From the NCBI GenBank assembly GCA_010356995.1, contig ML996700.1:1-64000 (forward strand): a stretch of 64,000 bases of DNA, in the 5' to 3' direction. Position numbers and translations under genes: made by a program. Origin of the DNA: Trichodelitschia bisporula (Eukaryota > Ascomycota > Dothideomycetes > Phaeotrichales > Phaeotrichaceae). Below the pieces are notes generated by a model. That model saw nothing but the letters and a program-made list of their open reading frames with translations. It ran no database searches and was not told where the DNA came from. Below are positions 45,819 to 56,933 of this stretch, in pieces (position 1 is the first letter of the stretch; each line of letters begins with the position of its first letter).

Positions 45819-48409
45819 CTAGTGATCCGCCGCCCGCCCACTCCCCATCCTCTCAATATTACTCATCATCCTACTCTTCCCCACACCACCCCCGCGGGCC
45901 GGAGCCCCAATCCTGCTCCCCGACAACCCAAACCGCGGCCCCGGAAGTCCACTCGGGCGCGCCGTGCCGGCCCCGCCACTCGTGTTCATTCCGACACTCC
46001 GGCGGAAATCATCCACCGCCGCCACCGCCGGCGCCACGCTTGCAACGCTCTGCGGCGCACTCTGCTCCGCGGCCTTCATGTCGGCTTGAAGGGCCAGCAT
46101 CTCATCCACCGCAGCGACAAGCTCGCCCTTCTCGACGCGCTCGCGCTCAAGCTCAGCCATCAGAACCGCAAACTCATTCCGCGCAGCGCGCAACTCCGTC
46201 TCCCGGCCCACGAGCTCAGCCTTCTGGCGCTCAATCAGCGCAGCCTGGTCCTCCGCCAGAAGACGCTGAGCCTCACGCTTCTCCCCACCAAGGACGGACA
46301 TATCGGGAATGATATGCACGCCGCTCATCGTGGCATCGAGCTTCAGTTGCAGGTCCTCGTTTTTCTTTTCCAAGTCCTCGATCCGGGAGACTAGTTCGGA
46401 CGTCTTTTCCCTGAACTTGGCTTCCAGGCCTTTGCGCAGACCGGCGACTTTGGCGCTATGTTTCTTTTTGTAGATGGAGTGCAGCTCGGTGGACAGGCTG
46501 TGGATCTTCTCGTCCATCTGCGCGCGCACTTGCTCTGCGCTGAAGAGCGACTCGCCATCAGCTACCGCGCCATCTGCGCGCAGTACAGGGGTGTGCATGA
46601 CGCGAGACGCAGCCTCTGCGGCACGGGCTTCGGCATCGCGGGCACGATCCTCAGCCTCGTGTGCACGCGTCTCCGCGTCTTCAGCCCGCGCAACCAGCGC
46701 CTCGCGCTCGCGCTCCGAGTTCATGACCTCGGCGCGGACTTCCTTGAGAATAGCCTCGAACTCGCGGCCGCGGCGCGCCCACTCGTCGCGCTCGCGCTCG
46801 ACGGCCTCACGCCGGGACTTCTCCTCGCGAGACAGCTCGACAGCCTCGCCGACACGGCGCTCAGCGTCGCTCACCGCTTTCTTAAGCGCCGCGACTTCGG
46901 CCTCCCGGCCCTGGAGCGTAGCCTTCAGACTCGAGATCTCAGACCCCAGACGCGACTTCAGGGACTCGAGTTCGCGGATTGTGATGCTAGGAATAGAGCG
47001 CGGGGTGGGGGCGGGCGGGAGTTCGAAGTCGAGTAGGTTGAGGAGGGCGCCCTTGCTGCCCGCTGGCGTGCTAGGTGGCTTTTGAGGGGAGCGCTGCGAG
47101 TTGAGGTATGAGAGTACGCCGTTGGATTTGGCGGGCGAGCGGGCTTTCATGGAGCGGGAGAGGGCTGAGACGGACTCGAATTGCTGGGTGAAGTCGAGGA
47201 GGAGGTTTGTTGTGTCGTTGTCTTCGCGGCGGGAGCGCTTGGAGGTGGGGGAGGGGGATCGGTGGGTTGGGAGACGGCGCTCTGTGCGGAGAGTTTGGGA
47301 GTGGTGGAGGCGTGGGGTCTGGATGGGTTAGTGATGGATGGGAAATAGGGCGAGGCGCGTACCTGGTCGAAGAGATTCTTCTTGGTGGCGCTCTGGCCCA
47401 GTTGCGCAAACTTGGTCATGTCTGCGTTCTGCACTTCCGAAAATGTGCTGAAGCAGGTGTCGTCAATGGTGTCGTCGACGTGGAGGTCGAGACCCGTGGA
47501 GTCGCCGATCTCGGTGTCCTCAGCGCGGCGCAGAACTGAGTGCTCGGGGTCGTAGTGGATCTCGGTCATGTCGAAGACGCTGTTGTCGACCTGTCCGGGA
47601 CTATCAGCGGGTTTGGGTTGTGGGTCCGATGCATGTTTGAGAGGCGAATTGATGAGCGGAGTTGTTGGCCTAGCGAGGTTGGGCGTGGCATCGGCGAAGC
47701 TATGCGCCGTCTTGAAAGTAACCGTCTCCTCGTCTGTGTAACGATATGTGTCTTTGGGGCAGTCGTCCCCGGCTTCTTCGCATACACTCTTTTCCAGACT
47801 CTTGCTCGGCAATTCGTGCGTCACTTCGTATGTCTCCTCATGCGTCTCTTCGTATGTCTCTTCGTACGTCCCTTCGTACGTCTCTTCGTCTGCGGAACGA
47901 TATGTATTGACGGGGTACTCATCCCCGTCCCCGTATACCCTCTGTTGCAGACTCTTGCTCGGCAATTCGTGCATCACTTCGTATGTCTCCTTACGCGTCT
48001 CTTCGTACGTCTCTTCGTACATCTCTTCATGCGTCTCTTCGCGCGTCTCTTCGTGCGTCACCCCGTTCTCAATGCTGTCGCCCATCTCGGTGTCAACCAA
48101 GCTCTCCTCGGGAGCTGGAGATGGCTTCGACTCGGCCGGAACCTCCTCGAAAACTGGAGAAGGCACCGACTCAACCGCCTTGTCTTTGTCCTTATTATCG
48201 ACGGAAACTTCAGTGATAAAAGGCGAGCTGGGAAGCTCGTCCCAGGTAATTTCGTCTTCGTCGGGAGTACGCGCCACTTTGTCGCTCAGAGCCTTCTCGC
48301 TCAGGGCTTTTTCGCTCGAAACTTTCTTCGGCGTGAATTGCAAGAGATCGGGTTGACGCGCATTGAGCGAGTTCGAGGACAGCGGTAAAAGAGGACCGGG
48401 ACTAGCCAT
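45819..48409 (-). CDS. Long coiled-coil protein, probably spindle/cytoskeleton-associated (filamentous-fungal conserved type)
   Basis: Protein of 848 aa from exons 47363-48409 and 45819-47318 on the minus strand. The N-terminal half is acidic and disordered. It contains an EET[YHR] tetrapeptide repeat array, then FSTFSEVQNADMTKFAQLGQS and TTNLLLDFTQQFESVSALS. After LLDFELPPAPTPRSIPSITI a coiled coil of about 330 residues begins (RELESLKSRLGSEISSLKATL, LHSIYKKKHSAKVAGLRKGLE, LVSRIEDLEKKNEDLQLKLDA). The C-terminus is basic, Gly/Arg/Ser-rich (GLPGPRFGLSGSRIG, KSRMMSNIERMG). The layout resembles fungal proteins annotated as kinetoplast-associated or Alp7/TACC-like spindle-pole factors. I do not recall a definite function, so that link is tentative. 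Confidence 0.8.
47800..48063. repeat. 12-bp minisatellite inside a duplicated segment of the coiled-coil gene
   Basis: On the coding strand the repeats encode EET[Y/H/R/K] units. Two arrays, each ending in an E(V/T)-[MT]-HELPSKSL block, are separated by a diverged linker of about 30 codons, so a segment of roughly 160-180 bp appears to have been duplicated. On the plus strand the 12-mer is close to CTTCGTATGTCT, with third-base changes between copies. Confidence 0.85.
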
Positions 48410-48851
48410 GGCGAAAGATGTGGTGTCGTGATCAGTCGGTCTGGGGCTGCTGTGCTAGGATGCTGGAATAAATTTGTTGTTATGTTGTGGAGGTTGATGT
48501 AAACACGAGCACGGACCATGTAAACGTGGCGTCGCTACAGTAGGTTGTGGCCCTGCCAAGCCTTGCCGCTCGACCTCATCCTAGCGGCTTTGTCGTGGCA
48601 ACGTCTGACATCAACTTCGCCATCCCGCGTTGAACGGTCTACTGCGTATGGACAATTTGGGTGCGAGCACGGTTATGGCACGATTTAGTTCCCATCTCAG
48701 TTACTCCTGTCCGTCCTTTTCCATATGCATCACTGCCCACCCATCCCATGTACTCCTGTCTGAATCAATTTATCCATATTCCACCCATCTCAAGTACTCC
48801 GTCTAAATCTATCAATATACCAGTCACTGCCCGCCCATCTGCGCCTTCTGT
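48410..48851. other. Promoter of the coiled-coil gene
   Basis: A 442-bp gap between the coiled-coil start and the 3' end of the glycosyltransferase gene. No supported gene. Confidence 0.5.
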
Positions 48852-50240
48852 CTATTCCTTCTTCTCTCCCTCACCCAGGTCGCGTGACCCCCAAACAGTC
48901 TATACAAAGTCAGTGTCATTGCTCGTACCGGAAGGGAAGGTGGCTGTTACTTACAGTGCTGAGAGTGAGAAGAGCATATATGTTGATGAACCCATGGATC
49001 CACCCGAAGAGGATGGCCGCCGGCACGTAGATCAGGTCCTGCGGGTAGCAGCTGAAGTGCGGGATGAGCTTAACTAGCTTCGTGAAAAGCAGCCAGATCC
49101 CGAACATCGCCATCACTAACGTCTTGTCGACATCCTGTCCAACTTCGTGGTAGAGCAGGCATGCCAGGACAACCTCAACAACGACAGACGGGATTATCCA
49201 GAGGAGGGTATATACCGCGTATACCGACCACGGGTGAGAACTACCACGAATTAGCACACTCCATCCACAAATGGGAATTCACTTACCGGTACCAAAATGA
49301 CTGCTTCATCGCGCGGAAGCTAGTAAGCCGATGCCCACGAGCCCATCTCAGACACTGGTCCAGGTACTTGGACGTCTCTTCCAACGGCGTATGGATCATG
49401 GCCTCCTCAGCGAACTGGAGGCGGATCTTCCAGCCCTTCGAGTAGGCGTAGCGCGTCAGCCACGAGTCGTCATCGGCATGGAGAGGATCTCCGCCCCATG
49501 TGTCGAACAGGAAGTCATTGCGCATCTTCTTGTCGCGCAGGATATGCGTCCGGTACGAGGATGTCCGACCCGACAGTGCAGAGAATACGCTCCCGTCGAT
49601 GGCGTTCAACGAACCGGTATGGTAGTTGCGCCGCTCGATATACGACACGCCCAGGAAGTGCCAGAGGTTGGGCTTCTCCACGCGCCGAATGCGCTGCTTC
49701 GTACCAGCGGCGCCGACCGCTGGGTCCTCGAAGGCGGCCAGAAGGTACTGCAAGAAGGTCTTGGGCCAGACGACATCGTCATCTGCGAAGACAGTGATGT
49801 CCGTGAAGACGGTATCAAGCCCCTTCATTATCTGGCTGCGCTTGTTGAGCTTCATGACGCCCAAGACCTGGACTTTCTCGGTGTCGATGCCCCGGACAGG
49901 GCACATGTCCTTGACGGTCTGCAGCTTCTCCGTCGAAGTTACGAGAACCAACTTGCTCGGATTGTTGGCCAAGATGGACTGCATGCAGGCCGCCAATGCG
50001 TCAATGTCGCTCGCCGTGGTGGGCAGGACGACCGTGACGTCTTTTGCCGAGACCGTCGGCCTGTTCGGGACCGGAATCGGCTTTATAAAGAAGGCGTATG
50101 TAACGCCGTGGACAATTACCCGGAGGTAACGAAGTGCACTGCAATTGTCAGCTTTACCATTCGGCATCTGTCACGGCTACTTACACCAGGCCTATAAGCC
50201 CGGCCATATACGGGTTCATGTCTGCGACATTCATTGCCAT
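48852..50240 (-). CDS. CPS1-like: Family 2 glycosyltransferase, Cps1/hyaluronan-synthase-like
   Basis: Processive membrane glycosyltransferase making a cell-surface polysaccharide. Exons on the minus strand are 50185-50240, 49287-50138, 48955-49240 and 48852-48899, 413 aa. The N-terminal segment MAGLIGLVALRYLRVIVHGVTYAFF is hydrophobic. The GT-A core shows DVTVVLPTT (nucleotide-binding), TVFADDDVVWP (DxD-type), GGDPLHADDDSWLTRY (acceptor-site acidic cluster) and QCLRWARGH (QxxRW motif of processive enzymes). Three to four helices follow, including WSVYAVYTLLWIIPSVVVEV and LIYVPAAILFGWIHGFINIYAL. The short last exon adds TVWGSRDLGEGEKKE. Reading through intron 3 would instead give a stop at 48916, but the spliced end fits the usual W-G-[ST]-R tail. 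Product identity (hyaluronan-like or other) is not determined. Confidence 0.9.
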
Positions 50241-51927
50241 GGACACGGTGGATTAAACGAATGCGGAGTCCATTGTATTCGTTGAAGAGATCGTTTCTTC
50301 TGCTGGAAAGATCGTGTTTGCTGTTGAAGACACTGTGTGTGCTGTTAAAGAGACTGCGTGTACTGCTGAAGAGATTGTGTGTTCTTCTGGAGAGCCAGTT
50401 GCTGTGGAAGAAAAGAATCATGATGCTGTACTGAGGATATATATCGATGGCGAGCGACATTGTGAATACGGTTCTGTGAACTCAGCAGCTTGACAAAGGG
50501 TTATGTTGTGGTGAATGGCAGCAAGAATGGTATTCGCCATTGAACCTGCCGTTCCTGGCGGATCATTGTTAACCTACAGTTCGGCGGTCCATTCATTCTG
50601 AACTCACGGTGACTATCAACTGAACGAGCATGTCCGTGGCCATTGGTCTTTGTACAAACATCTTTGGACTCCGAGCCTTAAGGAACCTTCCAACATGATG
50701 CCTTTTCCTCCTCTCGGTGGATGTATACGTTGCTCTGGATGCGGCTCCACAACATGGATATGTATAAGCAAGAAGCGGAGGAGTCTATTGCAAAGTACTT
50801 GATCTTTCAAGGGGATGGCTTGCTAAAATGTATAGGGGAGAAGGTCGACGACTAAGTTTTCAGCCGCGCGTGTGACTCCGCTCATTGCTCCAATTCCGAG
50901 GCTGGGAATCACACGATCCTTCGCCGTTTACAAGTTCCATCTCTTTGCGCCACCGACCGTTTTATCGTCGTTTTAACGTCGTTTGCACCCCAGAATTCTT
51001 TGACAGCGTTTTCATCGGCACAAGGACATTGTACCTCGTCGCAACTCGGTTTGTCTTTGTGCGGAGGATCCTCGGACTGACTGAAAGGTACCCGGAGTGA
51101 CAAAGCGGGCTGTCAACATGAGTGTTGTGAGGAAGTCATTCAATACTTTTTCGAAAGGAACCATTGTTGTGATTCCACTGGCTTGTTCTTATCTAAGTGA
51201 CATAAAAGCGGTGCTCTGGCGATGCTCCATCTCCCAACTCGTGTGAGGTTCTCAGCCTTGTCAGCCTTGCGATTTTTTCGACTGCATCAAAGGTAAGTAC
51301 AGCATCCAGCATGAAGCTAACTTTCCAGCATAACGTCTAGGGCATTTCAAGTTCATTTTCAAGTGCAATCTTATGATTGGTAGGTATTTGATTGCATCTG
51401 CGACATCGAGAAGTGGTGTTCCCCCAATTGGGATTTGCTGACTACAGGACATGGATTGCATCCGCAAAGCTCAAATCCCACCACATCTTAACATGAGCCG
51501 GTAAGCCTCACATGCGTATCTCAATCTCTCATCACACATTGTCGATCGCCACATAGAGATAGAGCTACGGAAGCGCTGAGGACGCGAGGTCTTGGCACTG
51601 ATTTGTGCGTTGCGCGCTCACGTGATCATGTCATCCTCTTCAAACTCAGAGATCGCACATCTCCCTCTCTCTTCATCATCAATTTACTCAATTCATGTTC
51701 AGCTTTCTCCCATGCCAGTGACAATATCAAACTTCCATTAACACTCCTCCCTCATCCCCTCGGCGAAGCGGAACGGCCCGGCCAAACAATCCCCCCGCAC
51801 CCGATTACCGACTGACGTAGCACCCGCACCCCGCACTGCGGGGCACGCGCCAACAAGACGCAAGCTGCAGCAAACCTCCAACCTTAATTTCATCCCCCAC
51901 GCGCCACATCCGCCGCCGCCAGCAACC
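50241..51927. other. Divergent intergenic region (CPS1-like / galactokinase)
   Basis: A 1.69-kb gap between divergent starts. It holds a 21-bp tandem repeat (listed separately) and a palindromic TCACGTGA at 51618-51625, about 300 bp upstream of the galactokinase start. CT-rich sequence precedes position 51928. No other gene is supported. Confidence 0.5.
50281..50412. repeat. 21-bp minisatellite just upstream of the CPS1-like gene
   Basis: About six imperfect copies of a 21-bp unit, starting at 50281, 50302, 50323, 50344, 50365 and 50386 (last one shortened), with a core like GTTGAAGAGACTGTGTGTGCT. Because 21 is a multiple of three, reading frames stay open as heptapeptide repeats: on the plus strand as LLKRLCV-type or AVEDTVC-type heptads, and on the minus strand as NSTHSVF-type heptads. 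It starts 41 bp upstream of the CPS1-like ATG. Confidence 0.85.
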
Positions 51928-53581
51928 ATGCACGTTCCCACCGTCACCTCCCTCGACGAGATCTACCCGGCCGACGCGCTGCTCGCGCAAGCCCCGCGCT
52001 GGGATGGGCTACTGGAGTCCTTCAAAGCGGCCTTCGATGGCCGCAAGCCTGACTTCGTGGCCCGGAGTCCGGGGCGCGTGAACTTGATTGGCGAGGTAAG
52101 GGGAGGGAGGTCCTGTTGGGTTGGATACGGGCTGATGAGCGGCTAGCATATCGACTACTCTCAGTACGAAGTCCTCCCCATGGCCGTGACCGTGGACGTG
52201 CTCCTCGCCGTTGCCGCGCGGCCGGACGTTCCACAACAAGCGCGGATCGCGAACGTGGAAGAGGCGAAGTTCCCGCGGCGCGAGTTCGGGTTTGAGAAGG
52301 GCATTGAGATTGATAGCGAGACGCTGGAGTGGAGTAATTACTTCAAGTGCGGGCTGCGCGTGGCGACGGAATTGCTGCGCCGCAAGCGCGGGCCGGAGTT
52401 CGTGCCTGTGGGACTGGATGTCCTGGTGGACGGGTCCGTGCCGAGTGGAGGTGGGTTGTCGAGCAGTGCGGCGTTTGTGTGCGCCAGTGCGCTGGCGGCG
52501 ATGAGGGCGAATGGGGAGCGGGAGGTGGATAAGAAGGAGTTGGTGGAGCTGGCGATTGTGTCGGAGCGTGCGGTTGGGGTGCAGTCTGGCGGGTAGGTGG
52601 CCGCCCCTCTAGTTCTAAACTCCCTCTGCTAACGAGGCACGCAGGATGGATCAGTCAGCTTCCGTGTTCGGCGAGCGTGGCAGCGCGCTGTACGTCTCCT
52701 TCAAGCCGACCTTGCAGGCCACACCGGTGCACTTCCCGTCTACAGACCCCGAGCTCGTCTTCGTGGTCGCGCAGTCCTTCGTCGCGGCCGACAAGCACAC
52801 CTCCGCCCCCGTGCACTACAACCTGCGCGTCGTGGAATGCGCGCTCGCCGCCGCGTTTCTCGCCAAAATCTTCCGCGTCGGCGACCTACCTTCTGACTCC
52901 ACGCCGCTCGGGCTCAGCCTGCGCGGCTTCCACGACGCGTACTTTGAGAAGCATGAGGGTGTGAAGGATAATACGACCACACCGCGGCCGCAGTTCCAGG
53001 CGCAGCTCGATGTGCTGCTGAGTCTGGTTGATGACTATTTGACGCAGGAGGAGGGGTATACGCGGGAGCAGATCGCGGGAGTGCTGGGTATGAGTGGGGA
53101 AGAACTCACCCAGTGCTTTTTCACCAAGTTCCCCGTCCGCGCGGAGCGGTTCATGCTCCGCCAGCGCGCGCAGCACGTCTTTGCGGAAGCAGCCCGCGTG
53201 CTCAAGTTCCGGGATCTGCTGGAGGGGTCCCCGGCGGAGGGAGAGGGCGGCGGCGAGGCGCTGCTTAAGAAGCTGGGGGAGTTGATGAATGAGACGCAGG
53301 AGAGTTGTTGCGTGTTGTATGAGTGTAGTTGTGCGGAGCTGGATGAGTTGTGTAAATTGGCGCGCGGGGCGGGGGCTTATGGGAGTCGGTTAACCGGGGC
53401 CGGGTGGGGCGGGTGTAGTGTACATCTTGTGCCGAAGGACAAGGTAGAGAAGGTGAGGGAGGTGTGGGTTGAGAGGTACTATCGGAGGAAGTGGCCGGAT
53501 ATCACGGAGGAGAGGTTGAGGGAGGCGATTGTCGTTAGTAAGCCGGGGAGTGGGAGTTGTGTGTATGAGGTTGAGAAGTAG
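51928..53581 (+). CDS. GAL1: Galactokinase
   Basis: Cytosolic GHMP kinase that phosphorylates galactose at C1, the first step of the Leloir pathway. Exons are 51928-52095, 52147-52592 and 52645-53581, 516 aa, normal for fungal Gal1. The galactokinase signature spans the first junction: VARSPGRVNLIGE|HIDYSQYEVLPMAV. The ATP-binding GHMP motif is DGSVPSGGGLSSSAAFVCAS. VGVQSGG|MDQSASVFGERG crosses the second junction and includes the active-site segment. The third motif is GSRLTGAGWGGCSVHLV near the C-terminus. Introns are 51-52 nt. The gene is divergent from the CPS1-like gene, and no other GAL gene is in the window. Identity is firm. Confidence 0.97.
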
Positions 53582-53877
53582 GGATAAGGTCGATGTGCAC
53601 CACCTAGTACTACAGCATTAACTAACTAGCATATCTAATTGAGCGGGATGCCGCTTAGGCGTCCGGTTTCTGTATGTGGCGTCGACGGGCGTTTCCGATC
53701 AGACAAGGCGTAAGGCTGAAACATCAGATATCGCCAGAAGTGACGACAACGAAGTTTAGCCCTGCTTCTTGTGGAGGAACACGTCCATCTGGGTCAAATC
53801 TCTGTACTATCTTGCTGCATACAGACCGTACAGATGTACCCCACCATCACAGGCCATAGGCAATTCCTGCTAATTCC

Positions 53878-54723
53878 TCAGCTCAACCCCCTCCCCCGCC
53901 CCCTCGTCCCCCTCCCAATCCCAGTCCCACCACCAAGCCCGGACGCCGGCCTCCCAGTCCCCCTCGCCGCCCCCCTAGCTACCCCCCGTCCCCCCTGCCC
54001 TCCAACACCAACATACCCCGCCCCCGCACCACCCACACTCCCCCCCCTCGACCCCCGCCCCTTCCCCCTTCCCCTACTCCCAGCACTCGCGCGACTCGCC
54101 GCCTCAGCCCTCCTACGCTCCTCCTCCTCCGCCTGCCTAAGGGCCGCCTCGCGCCTCGCCTGATCCTCCGCCTGGCGGCGCCGGGCGTCACGCTCACGCT
54201 GCAAAGCTTCGGATTCGAGATCGGCAATATCCTGGGTGGCGCCATTCCAGGCTGGGTTCAGGATGAGGCGCTGGTTGTGTTCGGTTTGGGAGAGGATGCG
54301 GGTCCAGGTTTGGAGGAGGGTGGAGGCGGATGTTACTGTGCGGGAGACAGTCTGGGTGGAAGGTTAGCTTGAGTAAAGGGTGAAAGAGGACCCGAAACGC
54401 ACATCCATATTCGTCTTCGCCTTCTCCAAGCTTGCGACCACGTCTGAAACCACCTGGTTTATCTTCCTGATATTGGCGAGTTCGGCGCGCAGCGCGGCGT
54501 CACGTGCCTCTGCGGCTTCTTCGCTTGTGAGGCGTTCGGCTGGCTGTTGCCGCGACGCCGGGGCGGGCGCGGGATCGTCGGGCAGGTCGTAGGTTATTTC
54601 ATCATCTTCTCGCGTTAGACGCGCTTTGCGCTTTGCGGCGGCGATGGAGGGGGTGTCGAAAGGGTTGTCGGAGGAGTCGGAGAAGTGGATGACGTCGGGG
54701 TCGTCATCTTGGTAGTCGGACAT
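53878..54723 (-). CDS. DUO1: DASH complex subunit Duo1
   Basis: Second DASH/Dam1 ring component in this window, acting at kinetochore microtubules. Exons on the minus strand are 54403-54723 and 53878-54351, 264 aa. An acidic N-terminus (MSDYQDDDPDVIHFSDSSDN) leads to the conserved helical core: LANIRKINQVVSDVVASLEKA, KTNMD|TVSRTVTSASTLLQTWTR, then ILSQTEHNQRLILNPAWNGAT and QDIADLE. After that a charged Arg/Glu helix and a Gly/Arg-rich tail ending GIGRGTRGRGRGLS. The start was taken at 54723 because in-frame sequence upstream is low-complexity and the family begins at this acidic segment. It converges on galactokinase and diverges from an unnamed gene. Confidence 0.93.
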
Positions 54724-55414
54724 GGTGGATTGAGCGTGTGGGGGTGTGCAAGTGGGGATTGTCGCGTTGTTGGTGGTGGTGTACCCCTCCATCGCCAAAC
54801 GGAATTGTTATTGTTGCATGTCACGGGAGATGGAGGGTCAAGCCACATATTGTTGAGCCACAGCTCAAGCCACTTATAGTCGCCACATCCAGCCACCATT
54901 CCCCAGCCACCGTTTGATGTTGTTTCTGCCTGAATTCGGCCAAATTCTGCCTGAAAATGGGCCTGACTCGGCTAGCTCCTGCGGGCGGAAACGACAACAA
55001 CATGCCGCCCTGTTCTCCTCGCCCAACCTCATCTCGCTTCATCTCCACTCCCCCCAGCCCCCCTTCCCCCACGCAACTCCTGCTCCACTCCATCTCCACT
55101 TTCCATCCCGCAAACATCCAAGCCTCATCCTCCTTGGTCCCATTCTCCACTTCCCCCACAAAATACCTCCATTGCTATTTGCGTCGCAGCTTTGGTTGTT
55201 GTTGTTGCTTGCAGCTTTGTTTGCTGTTGATCCTCCACATACGCGTCTTAACCCTTTCCGTTTGCTTCAAACCTCCGCGTCCTTGAGTCAATCCCTCCAT
55301 TGTACGGCATCAAACCCATCTATACCCTCTGGCACCATCCGGATACGCGCCATCGGAACCCATCATCACTATCTCGCACCGCCGGCCCCGCTGCACCTCA
55401 GTCACCGTCCCATA
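54724..55414. other. Divergent promoter of DUO1 and an unnamed gene
   Basis: A 691-bp region containing an ACGCGT box at 55241-55246 and an ACGCG core at 55345-55349, MBF-type motifs that fit cell-cycle control. The plus-strand frame stays open from 54914 into the downstream gene, but the sequence is CT-rich and looks like leader rather than protein. Confidence 0.5.
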
Positions 55415-56933
55415 ATGGCAACAACACCACCACCACCGGCTCGGGTGCACACCCCCCCTCCCCCAGTCCACGGTCCGCGCTACGATGACTGGGAACCGTA
55501 TTCACCACGCCGCTCTAGTCGCGTAGCTGCGCGTCAACAACAGCAACAGGACCAGCAACAGTCTAAGCGCAAGCCGATTGTCGACCGTCAACCAACGACA
55601 CCCAGCAAGGCCCGGAGCAATGCACGCTTGGGCACGCCGGAGCATCACCTGCGGTCCGGATTGTTTGCCCATCCCCCCTCATCACCGCCTCCGTCCTCCT
55701 TCAAAAAAGCCCACCGCACCAAGGCGTCGTTTTCTCGCCCCGCTACCGTCAAGAAGACTGCTGCCGAATGCCTTCAGTCGCCTGTCGACTCGGACGCCGA
55801 CTCTGAAAAGGGAACCAGCCTTGCCCCCCCCGCGTCGCCACGCGTGTCTCGCACGCTGGGCCTGCCCACGCCGTCCAAGACGCCCAAGAAACGCAAGGCT
55901 GTTGCTCCGCCTGGCTCTACGGCTCGCACCCTCTTCACGGGCAAGTTCAGCAATATCGAGGACGTAACGCCCAAGTCTCGCAGGATGACAGCCGCTCCCA
56001 GCAGTGCCCTGAATGCCAACACCGCCCCCATCGAAATCTACACCGACTTCCAGGACCGCCGCCCCGAAGTCGATGAAAGTGCCGACAACCCCTTCTGGAC
56101 CAAAGACGCCCCCGCCGCGCCTAAGCCGCCCAAGAACGACACCGAGGAGCTAGCACGCATCCGCCAAGCCGTCGACGACGACGATGGCGTAGCATTTGTC
56201 TTGTAAGTCGACCCTTTTTACCCGTTTATATGCCTAGCTAATATCTCCCAGCCGCGGCCGCACAGTCATCCGCCGCTTCCACAGGGAAACGCGCACCACC
56301 CGCACGAGCCGCTTCCTGGAACCTGAAGACGAGCTCGACGCTGCGGCCGCAGATGTGCAACGCGCGGTCCGCACAGGCGACGAGCTCCCCCCGATGCCTA
56401 AAATCGACCTCAAGCCCCGCAAGCTGGACTTCCGCTCCGAAACGCTGGGCAAGCGGACTACGATCTTCGATGTCGAATCCGACGAGGCGTCCGCTACCGA
56501 TGCAGACGAGGAAGCGCTGACCGACATCGACATGCCTGAACTAGGCAAGGGGACGTCGGTGGCCGCTGCGCAGCCCGGCGGTGCGGCTGAGGATGCCAAT
56601 GATGCGGACACGGAGACTGATGTTGACGTGCCTACGCCCCGTGCCAAGCGTTCTCCGGCGCCTAGATCGCCGGTTAGGCCGGCTAGGGCGGCGCGTGCTA
56701 ATTCCTTCAAGCAGTGGGGACGGTATAAGGCTGACTCCGGGTCGCAGAGCTCGAAAGCGCTGGAGGAGGTGGATATGGCGGATGCGCCGGCTGAGGTGCC
56801 GAAGCGGCAGTTGAGGAGTCAGACTACTGCGAAGACGCCGGTTGTGGCTGAGGAGGGGCGGTTGAAGAGGAAGAGGCGTCTTTCTGTTGGGGCGGGGGAG
56901 GGGAGTCCGACTAAGCGGGCGCATGCTGCGTAG
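55415..56933 (+). CDS. Conserved fungal basic protein of unknown function, probably nuclear
   Basis: Exons 55415-56202 and 56252-56933 give 489 aa. The chain is mostly disordered and rich in Pro/Ser/Lys/Arg. Features in order: WEPYSPRRSSRVAARQQQQQ, several [ST]P sites (LPTPSKTPKKRK, a bipartite-NLS-like block), LFTGKFSNIEDVTPKSRRM, the short conserved-looking IEIYTDFQDRRPEVDESADNPF, and GVAFVFRGRTVIRRFHR, which crosses the intron. The last resembles an FRGK-type motif I associate with a filamentous-fungal family lacking a function. The C-terminus has another Ser-Pro and Lys/Arg cluster (RLKRKRRLSVG). Repeated minimal CDK sites and divergent placement with DUO1 hint at a mitotic role, but that is inference. 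Confidence 0.75.

Noticed and set aside
48916-48954. Read-through end of the CPS1-like protein at 48916
   Set aside because: A GTAAGT donor and a good acceptor give a spliced tail (TVWGSRDL...) that matches the family better.
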